Shown one piece after another: positions 55,401-64,000 of a DNA stretch of 64,000 nt. A model generated the notes under the pieces. It saw only the letters and a program-made list of their open reading frames with translations. It was not told where the DNA came from and searched no databases. Each line of letters begins with the position of its first letter. The stretch's first letter is position 1. Source of the DNA: Ornithinibacillus scapharcae TW25 (lineage in GTDB: Bacteria; Bacillota; Bacilli; Bacillales; Amphibacillaceae); the NCBI RefSeq assembly GCF_000190475.1, contig NZ_AEWH01000071.1, positions 79,093-143,092 on the forward strand. The letters run 5' to 3'. A program made the position numbers and the translations under genes.

Positions 55401-56588
55401 TTATTCACTCGGCACCTCAATTAAGATTGCATCACCTTGACCGCCACCACTACAAATTGCAGCAATTCCTAACCCCCCGCCACGACGCTTTAATTCATGA
55501 ATAAGTGTCAGGATAATTCTGGAACCACTTGCTCCAATCGGATGTCCAAGTGCTACCGCTCCACCATTAACATTGACTTTTTCTGGATCTAAATCAGCAA
55601 TTACACTAGATGCCAAGGAAACAGCAGAGAATGCCTCATTAATTTCGTATAAAGCAATATCATCTTTTGTATAACCTGTTTTTTCAAGTAATGCATTGAT
55701 TACTAAGCCAGGTGTTTTTGGGAAGTCCTTTGCTTCTACTGCAATTTCCGCGTGACCTAAGATAGTAGCCATTGGTTTCTTACCTAAGCTAGCTGCTTTA
55801 TCATCTGACATGATGACAAATGCAGCAGCACCATCATTAATACCAGGTGCATTACCTGCTGTAATCGTTCCATCCTTATCAAATGCTGGCTTTAATTTAG
55901 CCAGGGCTTCTACTGAAGTCCCTTTTCTAGGTGCTTCATCTGTGTCTACTAGCATAGGGTCACCTTTACGTTGTGGAATCTCGACTGGTACAATTTCATC
56001 TGAGAACTTTCCATCTTCAATCGCTTTTAATGCGCGCATATGACTACGATATGCCCACTTGTCCTGTTCTTCACGGGTTAGATTAAACTCATCTGCTGTA
56101 GAATTTCCGTAGGTTCCCATATGCACGCCTGTAAAGGAACATGTCAATCCATCGTGTACCATCATATCTACAACACGTTTGTCGCCCATACGATTGCCCC
56201 AACGAGCATCCGGTAAGAAGTACGGAGCGTTACTCATACTTTCCATACCACCTGCAATAACAACTTCTTCTTCCCCTAAACGTATTAACATATCCGCTAA
56301 CGTGACACTGCGAAGACCTGATGCACATACTTTATTAATCGTTTCTGTTTTTACTTCCCATGGAAGTCCTGCTTCACGCGCCGCCTGTCTTGATGGTAAC
56401 TGACCTTGGCCACCTTGTAGCACGGTACCCATAATGACTTCTCCAACATCAGAGCCATCTATCCCTGCTCGATCGATTGCTGCTTTAATCACTTTTCCTC
56501 CTAATTGAGAAGCTTTTAGTGACTGTAAGGAGCCACCGAATTTACCAAAAGGGGTTCTAGCTCCTGATACGATAACTGATTTCTTCAT
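55401..56588 (-). CDS. Acetyl-CoA acetyltransferase (thiolase)
   Basis: 395 residues. Nucleophile Cys in [11 protein letters not shown], His in [17 protein letters not shown], second Cys in [12 protein letters not shown] at 56588 after GGAGG; a longer upstream frame is rejected. Head of the thl-hbd-acd-acd-meaB-tetR-icmF operon, all gaps from hbd on being 30 bp or less. Confidence 0.95.
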   Translation of the reverse strand: MKKSVIVSGARTPFGKFGGSLQSLKASQLGGKVIKAAIDRAGIDGSDVGEVIMGTVLQGGQGQLPSRQAAREAGLPWEVKTETINKVCASGLRSVTLADMLIRLGEEEVVIAGGMESMSNAPYFLPDARWGNRMGDKRVVDMMVHDGLTCSFTGVHMGTYGNSTADEFNLTREEQDKWAYRSHMRALKAIEDGKFSDEIVPVEIPQRKGDPMLVDTDEAPRKGTSVEALAKLKPAFDKDGTITAGNAPGINDGAAAFVIMSDDKAASLGKKPMATILGHAEIAVEAKDFPKTPGLVINALLEKTGYTKDDIALYEINEAFSAVSLASSVIADLDPEKVNVNGGAVALGHPIGASGSRIILTLIHELKRRGGGLGIAAICSGGGQGDAILIEVPSE

Positions 56589-56758
56589 TCCAAAATTTCC
56601 TCCTCTTAAACTATTATGATGCATAACTAGTACGTGCTTTCTAACGCTATGATGGAAGAACAATGGACCCTTGTTAGAGCACTTGTATTCATACTAGATT
56701 GTGGAATTATCCACTTGGATTATTTATTTATGTTGTATTTCATCATGCTAACGATGAT

Positions 56759-56779
56759 TGAACGCTCGCTCAGTGTTCA
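56759..56779. promoter_or_regulatory. Candidate TetR operator upstream of thiolase operon
   Basis: TGAAC-N11-GTTCA imperfect 21-bp palindrome, about 170 bp upstream of the thiolase start. It resembles operators of fatty-acid TetR regulators but is less like the FadR consensus than the fadF site. Confidence 0.35.
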
Positions 56780-56782
56780 CTT

Positions 56783-56856
56783 AATAGAAAAACTCGAATG
56801 CGCTAGTTTTTCTAATGCAAGCGAGAAATTTTTTATACTTTCCTATCTACCATATA
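56783..56856. repeat. Dispersed stem-loop repeat, copy 5
   Basis: AATAGAAAAACTCGAATGCG / CTAGTTTTTCTAATGC forms a compact first hairpin, followed by TATACTTTCCTATCTACCAT. Between fadF and thiolase. Confidence 0.7.
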
Positions 56857-56881
56857 AAAGGGGACTATTTTTAGTCCCCCT
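56854..56881 (-). terminator. Terminator after fadF
   Basis: GGGGACT / AGTCCCC stem with a 6-nt loop and a short T-run on the minus strand. It separates fadF from the thiolase operon. Confidence 0.7.
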
Positions 56882-57012
56882 CTTATTAATTTACCACACG
56901 ATAAAGGGCAGTCAATCTTCACCTATGATATTTGATGTATTACCAAACATAACGGCCTGAATCAACAGCCTCAATAAGTCATTAAAACGTAATAATTAAT
57001 CTGTTAATTAGT

Positions 57013-59121
57013 CTAAGCTGTTTTAACTGCCTCTTCTACTAGTACAGAGATTGCTAGAATTTCTGCTACATCCATTGTACTAATATCTTCTTCTACTTCT
57101 TTTGCTTTCGTACCATCACTTAACATGGTTAAGCAATATGGACATGCACTTGAAATAACCGATGGTTTTACAGCAAGCGCCTGCTCTGTACGGGCAACAT
57201 TTATACGTGTACCAGTAGTTTCTTCTGTCCACATGAGACCGCCACCAGCACCACAGCACATACCATTTTCACGACTACGATCCATCTCCACAAGTTCAAG
57301 TCCTGGAATGGCGCGAAGAATTTCACGTGGCGGATCGTACACGCCATTATATCTTCCTAAGTAGCAGGAATCATGATAGGTTAGACGCTCATTGATTGGT
57401 TTAACAGGTTTTAGCTTACCTTCCATTACTAAATCATAAAGCATTTGAGTATGATGATAAACCTCAGCTTCAAAGCCGAAGTCAGGGTACTCATTCTTGA
57501 AAATATTATATGCGTGTGGATCAATCGTTACGATTTTTTTCACGCCAGCTTTTTCAAATTCCTTTATATTCTTTTCTGCAATCTCTTGGAATAAGAATTC
57601 ATTTCCGATACGTCTTGCTGTATCACCAGAGTTTGCTTCTTTATTTCCTAGAATTGCAAAGCTTATTCCTGCTTGATTCATTAATTTAGTGAATGCAATG
57701 GCAATCTTTTGACTACGTGCATCGAATGACCCCATGGAACTTACCCAGAATAAGTATTCAAATTCTTTATCTTCTTTTTGAAGTTCTTTCACAGTTGGAA
57801 TGTATGCCGTCTCATCAATTTCACGCCATTTAATACGGTCCTTCTTTGATAATCCCCAAGGATTACCTTGACGTTCGATATTCATTACCGCACGTTGAAC
57901 CTCAGCATCCATTTTACCTTCCGTCATCACTAAGTAACGACGTAAATCAATAATTTTATCAACATGTTCGTTCATAACAGGACATGCATCTTCACAGTTA
58001 CGGCATGTTGTACAAGCATTGATTTCTTCCTCTGTGATAACATCACCGATTAAACTAATTGTTTCCATCGTTGCTGCGGCTTCACTTCCAGCACCTTTTG
58101 CTAATTGGTTTCCTTGTGTGCCAGAAAAAGCATAAGATGGTACCCATGGTGATTTTCCAGTTACTGCAGCACCTTTTTCCGTTAAGTGATCACGGATTTT
58201 AACCATTAAGTCCATTGGAGAAAGCATTTTACCTGTTCCTGCTGCAGGACAAACATCTGTACAACGGCCACATTCAACACAAGCATAGAAATCTATCATT
58301 TGAATTTGTTCAAAGTCTTCTACTTTCCCAACCCCAAAGGAAACTTCTTCTTCACTATCCTCATCTATCTCAAATTCTAGCTTTTTGAGTTTTCCAGGAA
58401 TACGTTTACTAAAGAATACATTGATTGGTGCTGCAATTAAGTGTGCGTGCTTGGATTGTGGAACGTAAACTAGGAATGTTAATAAGGTCAGGTTATGGAT
58501 CCACCATGAAATAAAGAATATGACCATTGCAGCAGATGGTGACATAAAGCCAAATGCAGTTGCTACTAAACTAGCAATCGGTTCTGTCCATGTAGCTGCT
58601 TCACCATGCCAAATTAGTGCCATACCATTACCAAGTAGCACAGAAAGCATTAATGTTCCGATAAATATAAGTACTAATCCCGCCTTTAGTCCTCGCTTTA
58701 AGCGAACGAGCTTCTCAATATAACGACGATAAAATGCCCAAATAACTGCTACTAAAATCGTTAACGTTACGATTTCTTGGAAGAATGTAAATCCAGGGTA
58801 TAAGAATCCTAACGGTAGATGATTACCCGGTGAGATTCCCTTCACAATAAAATCAATTGCCCCAAATTGTACGAGTATGAAACCGTAGAACATCATGACG
58901 TGAATAATACCGGACTTCTTATCCTTTAATAGCTTGGATTGTCCAAATACGATTTTAATGATTCGATTGACTCTTTCCTTGATATCTCCGTCAAACTCGG
59001 ATTTCTTCCCCAGCCTAATATAGGCTACACGAGTTGCTATTACTTTACCAAACAAGAAGAACGCGTAAAGTGCTATAGCAATAAACAACAACGTGTTTAC
59101 TAATAATAGTACATTTTCCAC
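57013..59121 (-). CDS. fadF: FadF-like membrane iron-sulfur oxidoreductase
   Basis: 702 residues. About five N-terminal membrane helices (roughly 1-230), then two 4Fe-4S motifs (CVECGRCTDVCP and CTTCRNCEDACP) and a C-terminal heterodisulfide-reductase-like CCG domain (CYLGRYNGVYDPP, MCCGAGGG). Believed to pass electrons from acyl-CoA dehydrogenase/ETF to the quinone pool. Same position upstream of acd/rpoE as B. subtilis ywjF. Has its own FadR-operator promoter. Confidence 0.92.
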   Translation of the reverse strand: MENVLLLVNTLLFIAIALYAFFLFGKVIATRVAYIRLGKKSEFDGDIKERVNRIIKIVFGQSKLLKDKKSGIIHVMMFYGFILVQFGAIDFIVKGISPGNHLPLGFLYPGFTFFQEIVTLTILVAVIWAFYRRYIEKLVRLKRGLKAGLVLIFIGTLMLSVLLGNGMALIWHGEAATWTEPIASLVATAFGFMSPSAAMVIFFISWWIHNLTLLTFLVYVPQSKHAHLIAAPINVFFSKRIPGKLKKLEFEIDEDSEEEVSFGVGKVEDFEQIQMIDFYACVECGRCTDVCPAAGTGKMLSPMDLMVKIRDHLTEKGAAVTGKSPWVPSYAFSGTQGNQLAKGAGSEAAATMETISLIGDVITEEEINACTTCRNCEDACPVMNEHVDKIIDLRRYLVMTEGKMDAEVQRAVMNIERQGNPWGLSKKDRIKWREIDETAYIPTVKELQKEDKEFEYLFWVSSMGSFDARSQKIAIAFTKLMNQAGISFAILGNKEANSGDTARRIGNEFLFQEIAEKNIKEFEKAGVKKIVTIDPHAYNIFKNEYPDFGFEAEVYHHTQMLYDLVMEGKLKPVKPINERLTYHDSCYLGRYNGVYDPPREILRAIPGLELVEMDRSRENGMCCGAGGGLMWTEETTGTRINVARTEQALAVKPSVISSACPYCLTMLSDGTKAKEVEEDISTMDVAEILAISVLVEEAVKTA

Positions 59122-59174
59122 TAGCTGCCCCTCCTACTTCGAAGTTTTTCTTCTCCTAATGAATTATCCCCTCG

Positions 59175-59272
59175 TCTAGAAAAACTCGCATTCGCTTGTT
59201 TCTTGCGAATGTGTTCGCTTCTCTAATGCAGATAGGAAAGCTGATTATACTTTCTTATCTGTATTAAATTCC
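59175..59272. repeat. Dispersed stem-loop repeat, copy 6
   Basis: The fullest copy: AGAAAAACTCGCATTCGC / GCGAATGTGTTCGCTTCTCT, ATGCAG spacer, then AGATAGGAAAG / CTTTCTTATCT. In the fadF leader. Confidence 0.75.
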
Positions 59273-59335
59273 TTTTTAGTACACAATGATAGCGATTGCA
59301 TTTTTCCGAAAATAAAAAACAATGTTTCATTTACT

Positions 59336-59365
59336 ACTATAAATTATGAATGACCATTCAGTCAA
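59336..59365 (-). promoter_or_regulatory. fadF promoter overlapped by a FadR-type operator
   Basis: TTGACT (59360-59365), 18 bp, TATAGT (59336-59341). The palindrome TGAATGACCATTCAGTCA (59347-59364) matches the B. subtilis FadR consensus TGAATGAMTANTCATTCA at 16 of 18 positions and covers the -35 and spacer, so binding should repress. Confidence 0.7.
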
Positions 59366-59413
59366 CCGGTTTTTTTGAATATCGATTAGATATTCTGATT
59401 TCATTTAGGAACA

Positions 59414-59475
59414 TTAAAAAATCCAAACGAACAATCAAAATAATTACCAAATATTTTGGGTCCGTTTGGATTTTA
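59414..59475 (-). terminator. Terminator after argS
   Basis: Long stem AAATCCAAACGGACC... / GTTCGTTTGGATT with inner AT-rich pairs, followed by six T on the minus strand. 22 bp past the argS stop. Confidence 0.8.
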
Positions 59476-59496
59476 CTTTTAAATTAAGTTACACGA

Positions 59497-61167
59497 CTAC
59501 ATTTTCTCTGGTGCGTTAACACCAATTAACTTCAGTGCGTTTGCAATGGTAATTCGAACGGCTTTCATTAAAGCAATACGTGCATTAGTTAATTCTAGAT
59601 TATCAGTATCTAGCACCTTTTCAGCATTGTAGAAGCTGTGTAATAAGGATGCTAAATCAAAAACGTATTGCGTTATCTTTTGAGGCGCATGTTTATCAGC
59701 TGCATCCGTAATGGCTTGAGGGAATTCTCCTAGCTTTTTCAGCAAGTCTAATTCTTTTTCCGATGTTAATAAGCTTGAATCAAACGTTTGTTTAATTTCT
59801 ATCCCTTTCGCTTCTGCTTGTTTTAGCATCGTACAAATACGAGCATGCGCATATTGAACATAATAAACTGGATTATCATTCGATTGTGAGCGTGCTAGTT
59901 CTACATCAAAATCTAACTGTGAGTCATTAGAACGAGCTACAAAGAAGTAACGAACTGCATCGATTCCCACTTCATCCATTAGTTCTCGTAGTGATACAGC
60001 ATTTCCTGTACGCTTACTCATGCGAAGCTTTTCACCGTCATCAAACAAGTTAACCATTTGTATAATTTTTACGTCTAAACGATCTGCATCATAGCCAAGT
60101 GCTTGAATAGCTGCTTTCATTCTTGGGATATAACCATGATGGTCTGCCCCCCATACATTGATAAGCTTATCAAATCCACGATTTAGTTTGTTCTGATGAT
60201 AGGCAATGTCTGGTGTTAAGTACGTATAAGAACCATCATTCTTCACCAGTACACGGTCTTTATCGTCACCGAAATCCGTAGAACGGAACCATGTTGCACC
60301 GTCCTTTTCATAAACATAGTCTCCAGCTTTTAGTTTCGCTAATACGTCTGTAATTTCATCATTTTGATACAAACTTCTCTCGGAAAACCAATTATCAAAA
60401 TGAACACCAAAATCATCTAAGTCCTTTTGAATTTTTCCTAATGTGTGCTTAAGACCATATTCTTTAAAGTATGCTAAGCGTTCTTCTTCTGATTTATTAG
60501 CCCAATCTTCTCCATGTTCTTTAGCTAGTTCCTTGCCAATCTCCACGATATCCTGACCATGATAGCCATCTTCAGGCATGTCAGCCTCTTTACCTAATGC
60601 TTGCAAATACCTGGCATTCACAGAAAGTGCTAGATTATCAATTTGGTTTCCTGCGTCATTAATATAATACTCGCGCTCCACTCCATACCCTGCAGCGTCT
60701 AATACATTACATAACACGTCCCCAAATGCAGCACCACGTGCATGGCCTAAATGGAGGTTTCCTGTTGGATTTACAGAAACAAATTCAACTTGGATTTGTT
60801 TCCCTTCTCCATGAGTGGTTCTTCCATAGCCCTCACCAGCATCTAGAATGGTTGGAATTAAATCCGTTAAGAAGTCATTTTTCATAAAGAAATTGATAAA
60901 TCCTGGTCCTGCTATTTCTACTTTTTCAACAGATGCTTTAGATGTATCAAGACTTGCTACAATATCCTCTGCGATTTGTCGAGGAGCTTTTTTCGCGATT
61001 CTTGCCAATTGCATTGCGATATTCGTAGCAAAGTCACCATGTGACTTATCCTTTGGTTTTTCTAAGATAATATCCGGCATTTCCGCTTCTGATGCTAATC
61101 CTGCTTTGGTAACTGCAATACTAATTTGTTCTTTTAAATTTATTTCTGTTTGGGCTAAAACGTTCAT
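59497..61167 (-). CDS. argS: Arginyl-tRNA synthetase
   Basis: 556 residues. Class I synthetase: N-terminal ArgRS additional domain, HIGH-like HLGHARGA after [14 protein letters not shown]-like RMSKRTGN, and C-terminal DALR anticodon-binding domain. AAGGAGG ribosome site. 4 bp after ywiB; no T-box leader seen. Confidence 0.97.
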   Translation of the reverse strand: MNVLAQTEINLKEQISIAVTKAGLASEAEMPDIILEKPKDKSHGDFATNIAMQLARIAKKAPRQIAEDIVASLDTSKASVEKVEIAGPGFINFFMKNDFLTDLIPTILDAGEGYGRTTHGEGKQIQVEFVSVNPTGNLHLGHARGAAFGDVLCNVLDAAGYGVEREYYINDAGNQIDNLALSVNARYLQALGKEADMPEDGYHGQDIVEIGKELAKEHGEDWANKSEEERLAYFKEYGLKHTLGKIQKDLDDFGVHFDNWFSERSLYQNDEITDVLAKLKAGDYVYEKDGATWFRSTDFGDDKDRVLVKNDGSYTYLTPDIAYHQNKLNRGFDKLINVWGADHHGYIPRMKAAIQALGYDADRLDVKIIQMVNLFDDGEKLRMSKRTGNAVSLRELMDEVGIDAVRYFFVARSNDSQLDFDVELARSQSNDNPVYYVQYAHARICTMLKQAEAKGIEIKQTFDSSLLTSEKELDLLKKLGEFPQAITDAADKHAPQKITQYVFDLASLLHSFYNAEKVLDTDNLELTNARIALMKAVRITIANALKLIGVNAPEKM

Positions 61168-61171
61168 TATG

Positions 61172-61597
61172 TTAATCCTCCTTCTTATAGTTCAATCTTA
61201 GGCTATGGTTTCGTTCATCTTGTCCATTTAATTTGACCGTATACTGTATGTATAGCTGTCCCTCTTCGTTACCTTCAAGTGCTTGGTATCGGATTGATTT
61301 TGTATATGTTTCCATGTGGATATGTCCATGAGGATGCTTGTACACATTTTCCGTTACATGCTCGGAATGGAATTGCTGGTTCATGGATACGTATCCAGTT
61401 CGCTTAATATTTACTTTTTCCGGATAGATAGTAATCAAACTTCGAATCGTTTGATTGTCCTCTGTTTTTTCTTCAAAGGTAAGGACATCCACATTTCCTT
61501 TTTGATAATAGTTGCCAAGTTGATTACTTGTACTTGTTTCTTTCAAACCATCGTCTTCAATTTCCATATGTAGTTCAATTCTAACTTGTTTCTCCAT
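61172..61597 (-). CDS. ywiB: YwiB family protein (DUF1934)
   Basis: 141 residues, predicted beta-barrel (lipocalin-like) of the DUF1934 family encoded directly upstream of argS in bacilli. Notable His-rich stretch ([19 protein letters not shown]). Role unknown; argS co-transcription is conserved. Confidence 0.85.
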   Translation of the reverse strand: MEKQVRIELHMEIEDDGLKETSTSNQLGNYYQKGNVDVLTFEEKTEDNQTIRSLITIYPEKVNIKRTGYVSMNQQFHSEHVTENVYKHPHGHIHMETYTKSIRYQALEGNEEGQLYIQYTVKLNGQDERNHSLRLNYKKED

Positions 61598-61749
61598 TTT
61601 GTCGCTCCTAGCGCTTACTCATATTTTACTATTATAGCGACAAGTGAAGATGCATTTCAATATATATAATTTCGAGTTTATTTCTGAATCAACTTTCCCA
61701 TAATGATACTAAATGACAATATACGACAAAATAATGGAGTTTATTACTT

Positions 61750-63798
61750 ATGGGAATCACATTTCAATCAAAAAAACTAAAACGAACCCTAATGAAAATG
61801 ATAGTTGGTCTATTCTTATTTGGTGTTTCAGCAATTTTGCTGCTATATCTTTCTGCCTTTATCCTTGGTCCGCCAAGTCTCATAAATGAGCAAAATACGA
61901 TTTATTATAGCACAGATGGTAAGGTAATAGGAGAAGAACAAGGGGTACAGAATAGGGTCTGGGTAAGTTTAGAAGAAATGTCCCCTTCGATTATTGATGC
62001 AACCTTAATGATAGAGGATCAGCGTTTCTTTAAACATAACGGGTTTGATATAAAACGTATTGTTGGGGCTATCCTGAAAGATATCAAGACTATGTCTTTA
62101 AAGGAAGGTGCTAGTACACTTACGCAGCAATACGCCCGAAATCTTTACCTGTCCCACGAAAAAACATGGAGCCGAAAATTAAAAGAAGCATTTTACGCAA
62201 TTCGTTTAGAAATGTATTATTCCAAGGAAGAGATATTAGAAGGTTATTTAAATACCGTATATTACGGACATGGCGCATATGGTATTGAAGCTGCTAGTCA
62301 TCACTTTTTCAATAAGAAATCCAGTGAACTAACTCTAGCTGAAGCTGCGATGCTTGCAGGAATCCCAAAGGGGCCCACTTATTATTCACCATTAAATGAT
62401 CCAGAACGTGCAACCAATCGTCAAAAGCAAATATTATCCGTAATGCTCGACAAGGAAGCTATCTCGGAGGAAGATTATTATCTAGCCTCTCGGGAACAAC
62501 TTACCTATACCGATCCGAAAGAGAGGAAGCAATTAACCATAGGACCTTATTTCCAAGATACTGTTCTGACAGAAGCTGCAAATCGACTGAACATCGATCA
62601 AGAATCGGTTCGTTCTGGAGGTTATCAAATCTATACAACTTTAGATATAACGATGCAGAAAGAGCTAGAAGAGAGCGTTGCCGAAACAGTGGCAGATTCC
62701 TCGGAAATGGAGGTAGGTGCCGTCGCAGTCGACCCCAAAAATGGTGCTATACGGGCATTAGTCGGTGGACGTGACTATAAGAACAGCCCGTATAATCGAG
62801 CCATTCAAGCAAAGAGAATGCCAGGCTCAACCTTTAAGCCGTTCTTATATTACGCAGCACTACAAAATGGCTACACGGCAACAACCATGTTAATGAGTAA
62901 ACCTACCGCCTTTGAAATTGATGATGGAAATGTCTATCAACCAAGTAATTTTAATGGATATTATGCCAACGAACCGATTACATTAGCACAAGCATTGGCC
63001 TTGTCGGATAATATCTATGCCGTAAAAACGAATATGCACCTAGGAGAAGAGACCCTTGTTGAGACAGCAAGAAAGTTCGGGATTACGAGTCAACTTCCCG
63101 CAGTTCCATCCCTTGCACTCGGTACTGCATCGGTAACGGTAGAAGAAATGGTATCTGCATATGGCATGTTAGCAAATGGTGGTTATAAAATTGATGGGCA
63201 CACGATTGAAAAAATACTGGATCCGAATGGTCGTGTTGTCTATGAACGGGAGAAAGTTGATGACTCTCCTGTCTTGAATCCAAAGAGTGCTTTTATTTTG
63301 ACACAGCTTATGACAGGAATATTTGACGAATCACTAAATGGGTATATGTCTGTAACTGGGATTTCCATGGCAGACAAACTATCTCGGACCTATGCTGGAA
63401 AGACGGGATCGACTGATACGGATAGTTGGATGATTGGGTACAGTCCCTCCCTGGTAGCTGGTATATGGACAGGATATGATAATAATCGGACCATCACTTC
63501 TGTCCCTGAGCGCTCCTATTCAAAAGATATCTGGACCACATTTATGGAAAGTGTTCACAAGAATCTACCAAAAGAGCATTTCGATGCGCCAAAGGGATTA
63601 GTAGCTGTACCAATCGACCCAGAAACGGGACAACGAGCCACCCCCCATTGTCCAACAAGTACAGTCATGTTCTTTAAAGAAGGAACAGAACCAGACTATC
63701 ATTGCTCTGAACATTTTTATGGAGATGATGACGAACATCAACAGAAAGAGAAGGAAAAAGGTTTGTTCCAACGGTGGTTTGAGGTGTTTTTTGATTAG
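61750..63798 (+). CDS. pbpG: Class A penicillin-binding protein (PbpG/YwhE-like)
   Basis: 682 residues. One N-terminal membrane anchor (about 15-40). GT51 transglycosylase with catalytic Glu89 in EDQRFFKHNGFD and GASTLTQQYARNLYL. Transpeptidase motifs STFK (360-363), SDN (419-421) and KTG (551-553). Polymerises and cross-links peptidoglycan. Position downstream of the argS-ywiB region and length match B. subtilis pbpG, a forespore SigG gene; a SigG promoter could not be confirmed here. Only large plus-strand gene in the window. Confidence 0.93.
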   Translation: MGITFQSKKLKRTLMKMIVGLFLFGVSAILLLYLSAFILGPPSLINEQNTIYYSTDGKVIGEEQGVQNRVWVSLEEMSPSIIDATLMIEDQRFFKHNGFDIKRIVGAILKDIKTMSLKEGASTLTQQYARNLYLSHEKTWSRKLKEAFYAIRLEMYYSKEEILEGYLNTVYYGHGAYGIEAASHHFFNKKSSELTLAEAAMLAGIPKGPTYYSPLNDPERATNRQKQILSVMLDKEAISEEDYYLASREQLTYTDPKERKQLTIGPYFQDTVLTEAANRLNIDQESVRSGGYQIYTTLDITMQKELEESVAETVADSSEMEVGAVAVDPKNGAIRALVGGRDYKNSPYNRAIQAKRMPGSTFKPFLYYAALQNGYTATTMLMSKPTAFEIDDGNVYQPSNFNGYYANEPITLAQALALSDNIYAVKTNMHLGEETLVETARKFGITSQLPAVPSLALGTASVTVEEMVSAYGMLANGGYKIDGHTIEKILDPNGRVVYEREKVDDSPVLNPKSAFILTQLMTGIFDESLNGYMSVTGISMADKLSRTYAGKTGSTDTDSWMIGYSPSLVAGIWTGYDNNRTITSVPERSYSKDIWTTFMESVHKNLPKEHFDAPKGLVAVPIDPETGQRATPHCPTSTVMFFKEGTEPDYHCSEHFYGDDDEHQQKEKEKGLFQRWFEVFFD

Positions 63799-63849
63799 GG
63801 AGTGTGGCTTGTTAGTGTAGGGAGCTTGTAGTGCTTGAAGTGACATGGA

Positions 63850-63968
63850 CGCGGGAGTTCTGGATTTAGTCGCGCGGGAATTACCTATGGCGGCGCGTGT
63901 GCGCCGGACTTAAACGTGGTGACGCGAGGTGATTGGATACTTGCGCGTGATGTAGCTCTTCTGACGCG
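63850..63968. repeat. Array D: GACGCGGGA/CGCGCG cores spaced about 21 bp
   Basis: CGCG-type cores are centred near 63851, 63873, 63894, 63904, 63924, 63945 and 63966; steps are about 21 bp with one half-step of 10. It starts 52 bp after the PBP stop and may continue past the window. Confidence 0.7.
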
Positions 63969-64000
63969 GGGAGTTCTTATACTTACTCCAGCTTGCTTGG

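Noticed and set aside
61168-61749. T-box leader for argS
   Set aside because: argS follows ywiB by 4 bp, and no T-box sequence is visible upstream of ywiB.
63598-63846. Minus-strand ORF opposite the PBP 3' end
   Set aside because: Antisense shadow of the PBP gene with no supporting features.

Overview
The window reads as chromosome of a low-GC, endospore-forming, motile Bacillaceae. The gene order closely follows the Bacillus subtilis segment running from murAA and the atp operon through upp, glyA, the ywl genes, prfA, rho, murAB, fbaA, spo0F, pyrG and rpoE to argS and pbpG. Sporulation genes spoIIR and spo0F, the ATP synthase with AtpZ/AtpI, and the IcmF/MeaB branched acyl-CoA genes fit a halotolerant relative such as Oceanobacillus, Virgibacillus or Ornithinibacillus. 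That genus-level placement is inference from layout and protein character, not from a search. Almost every gene is on the minus strand; the exceptions are a DUF2187 protein, a GNAT acetyltransferase and a class A PBP.

Region by region (minus-strand operons run from high to low coordinate). 1-5.5 kb: an accessory operon of carA, carB and a discrete polyketide-synthase acyltransferase cut by the window edge; it sits where B. subtilis has spoIID, so it looks like the edge of a biosynthetic island. 5.8-8.2 kb: ywzB, ywmB and murA. 8.6-15.9 kb: the complete atpZ-I-B-E-F-H-A-G-D-C operon. 16.2-20.7 kb: a secreted Vpr-like subtilase and, next to it, a FlgK hook-associated protein with a complete von Willebrand factor A domain inserted in its variable region. 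20.8-28.3 kb: mnaA, upp, a methyltransferase, glyA, ywlG, rpiB, a chemoreceptor and a YwlE-type phosphatase with an extra helical insert. 28.7-34.9 kb: DUF2187 protein, mntP, ywlC, a DnaA-box cluster, ywlB, spoIIR, a GNAT protein, prmC and prfA. 35-36.2 kb: a damaged NERD-domain gene between two phased repeat arrays. 36.2-47 kb: tdk, zinc-free L31, rho, glpX, second murA, tal, fba, spo0F, pyrG and rpoE. 47.3-59.1 kb: a fatty-acid/branched-acyl-CoA degradation regulon (fadF; thl-hbd-acd-acd-meaB-tetR-icmF). 59.5-63.8 kb: argS, ywiB and a pbpG-like PBP.

Three kinds of non-coding structure stand out. (1) Five intergenic arrays carry short CG-rich palindromic cores spaced about 21 bp apart, two DNA helical turns, over 70-250 bp; the core sequence differs between loci but the spacing is kept. 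(2) A dispersed roughly 90-bp double stem-loop element occurs six times between 36.9 and 59.3 kb, always between genes and always in the same orientation. (3) A cluster of about eight DnaA boxes lies between ywlC and ywlB, where B. subtilis also has a DnaA-binding region outside oriC. Readable regulatory sites include a CTP-sensing pyrG attenuator, a FadR-type operator on the fadF promoter, a hairpin covering the mntP Shine-Dalgarno sequence, and a candidate SigF promoter for spoIIR. I saw no rRNA, tRNA, IS element or CRISPR array.
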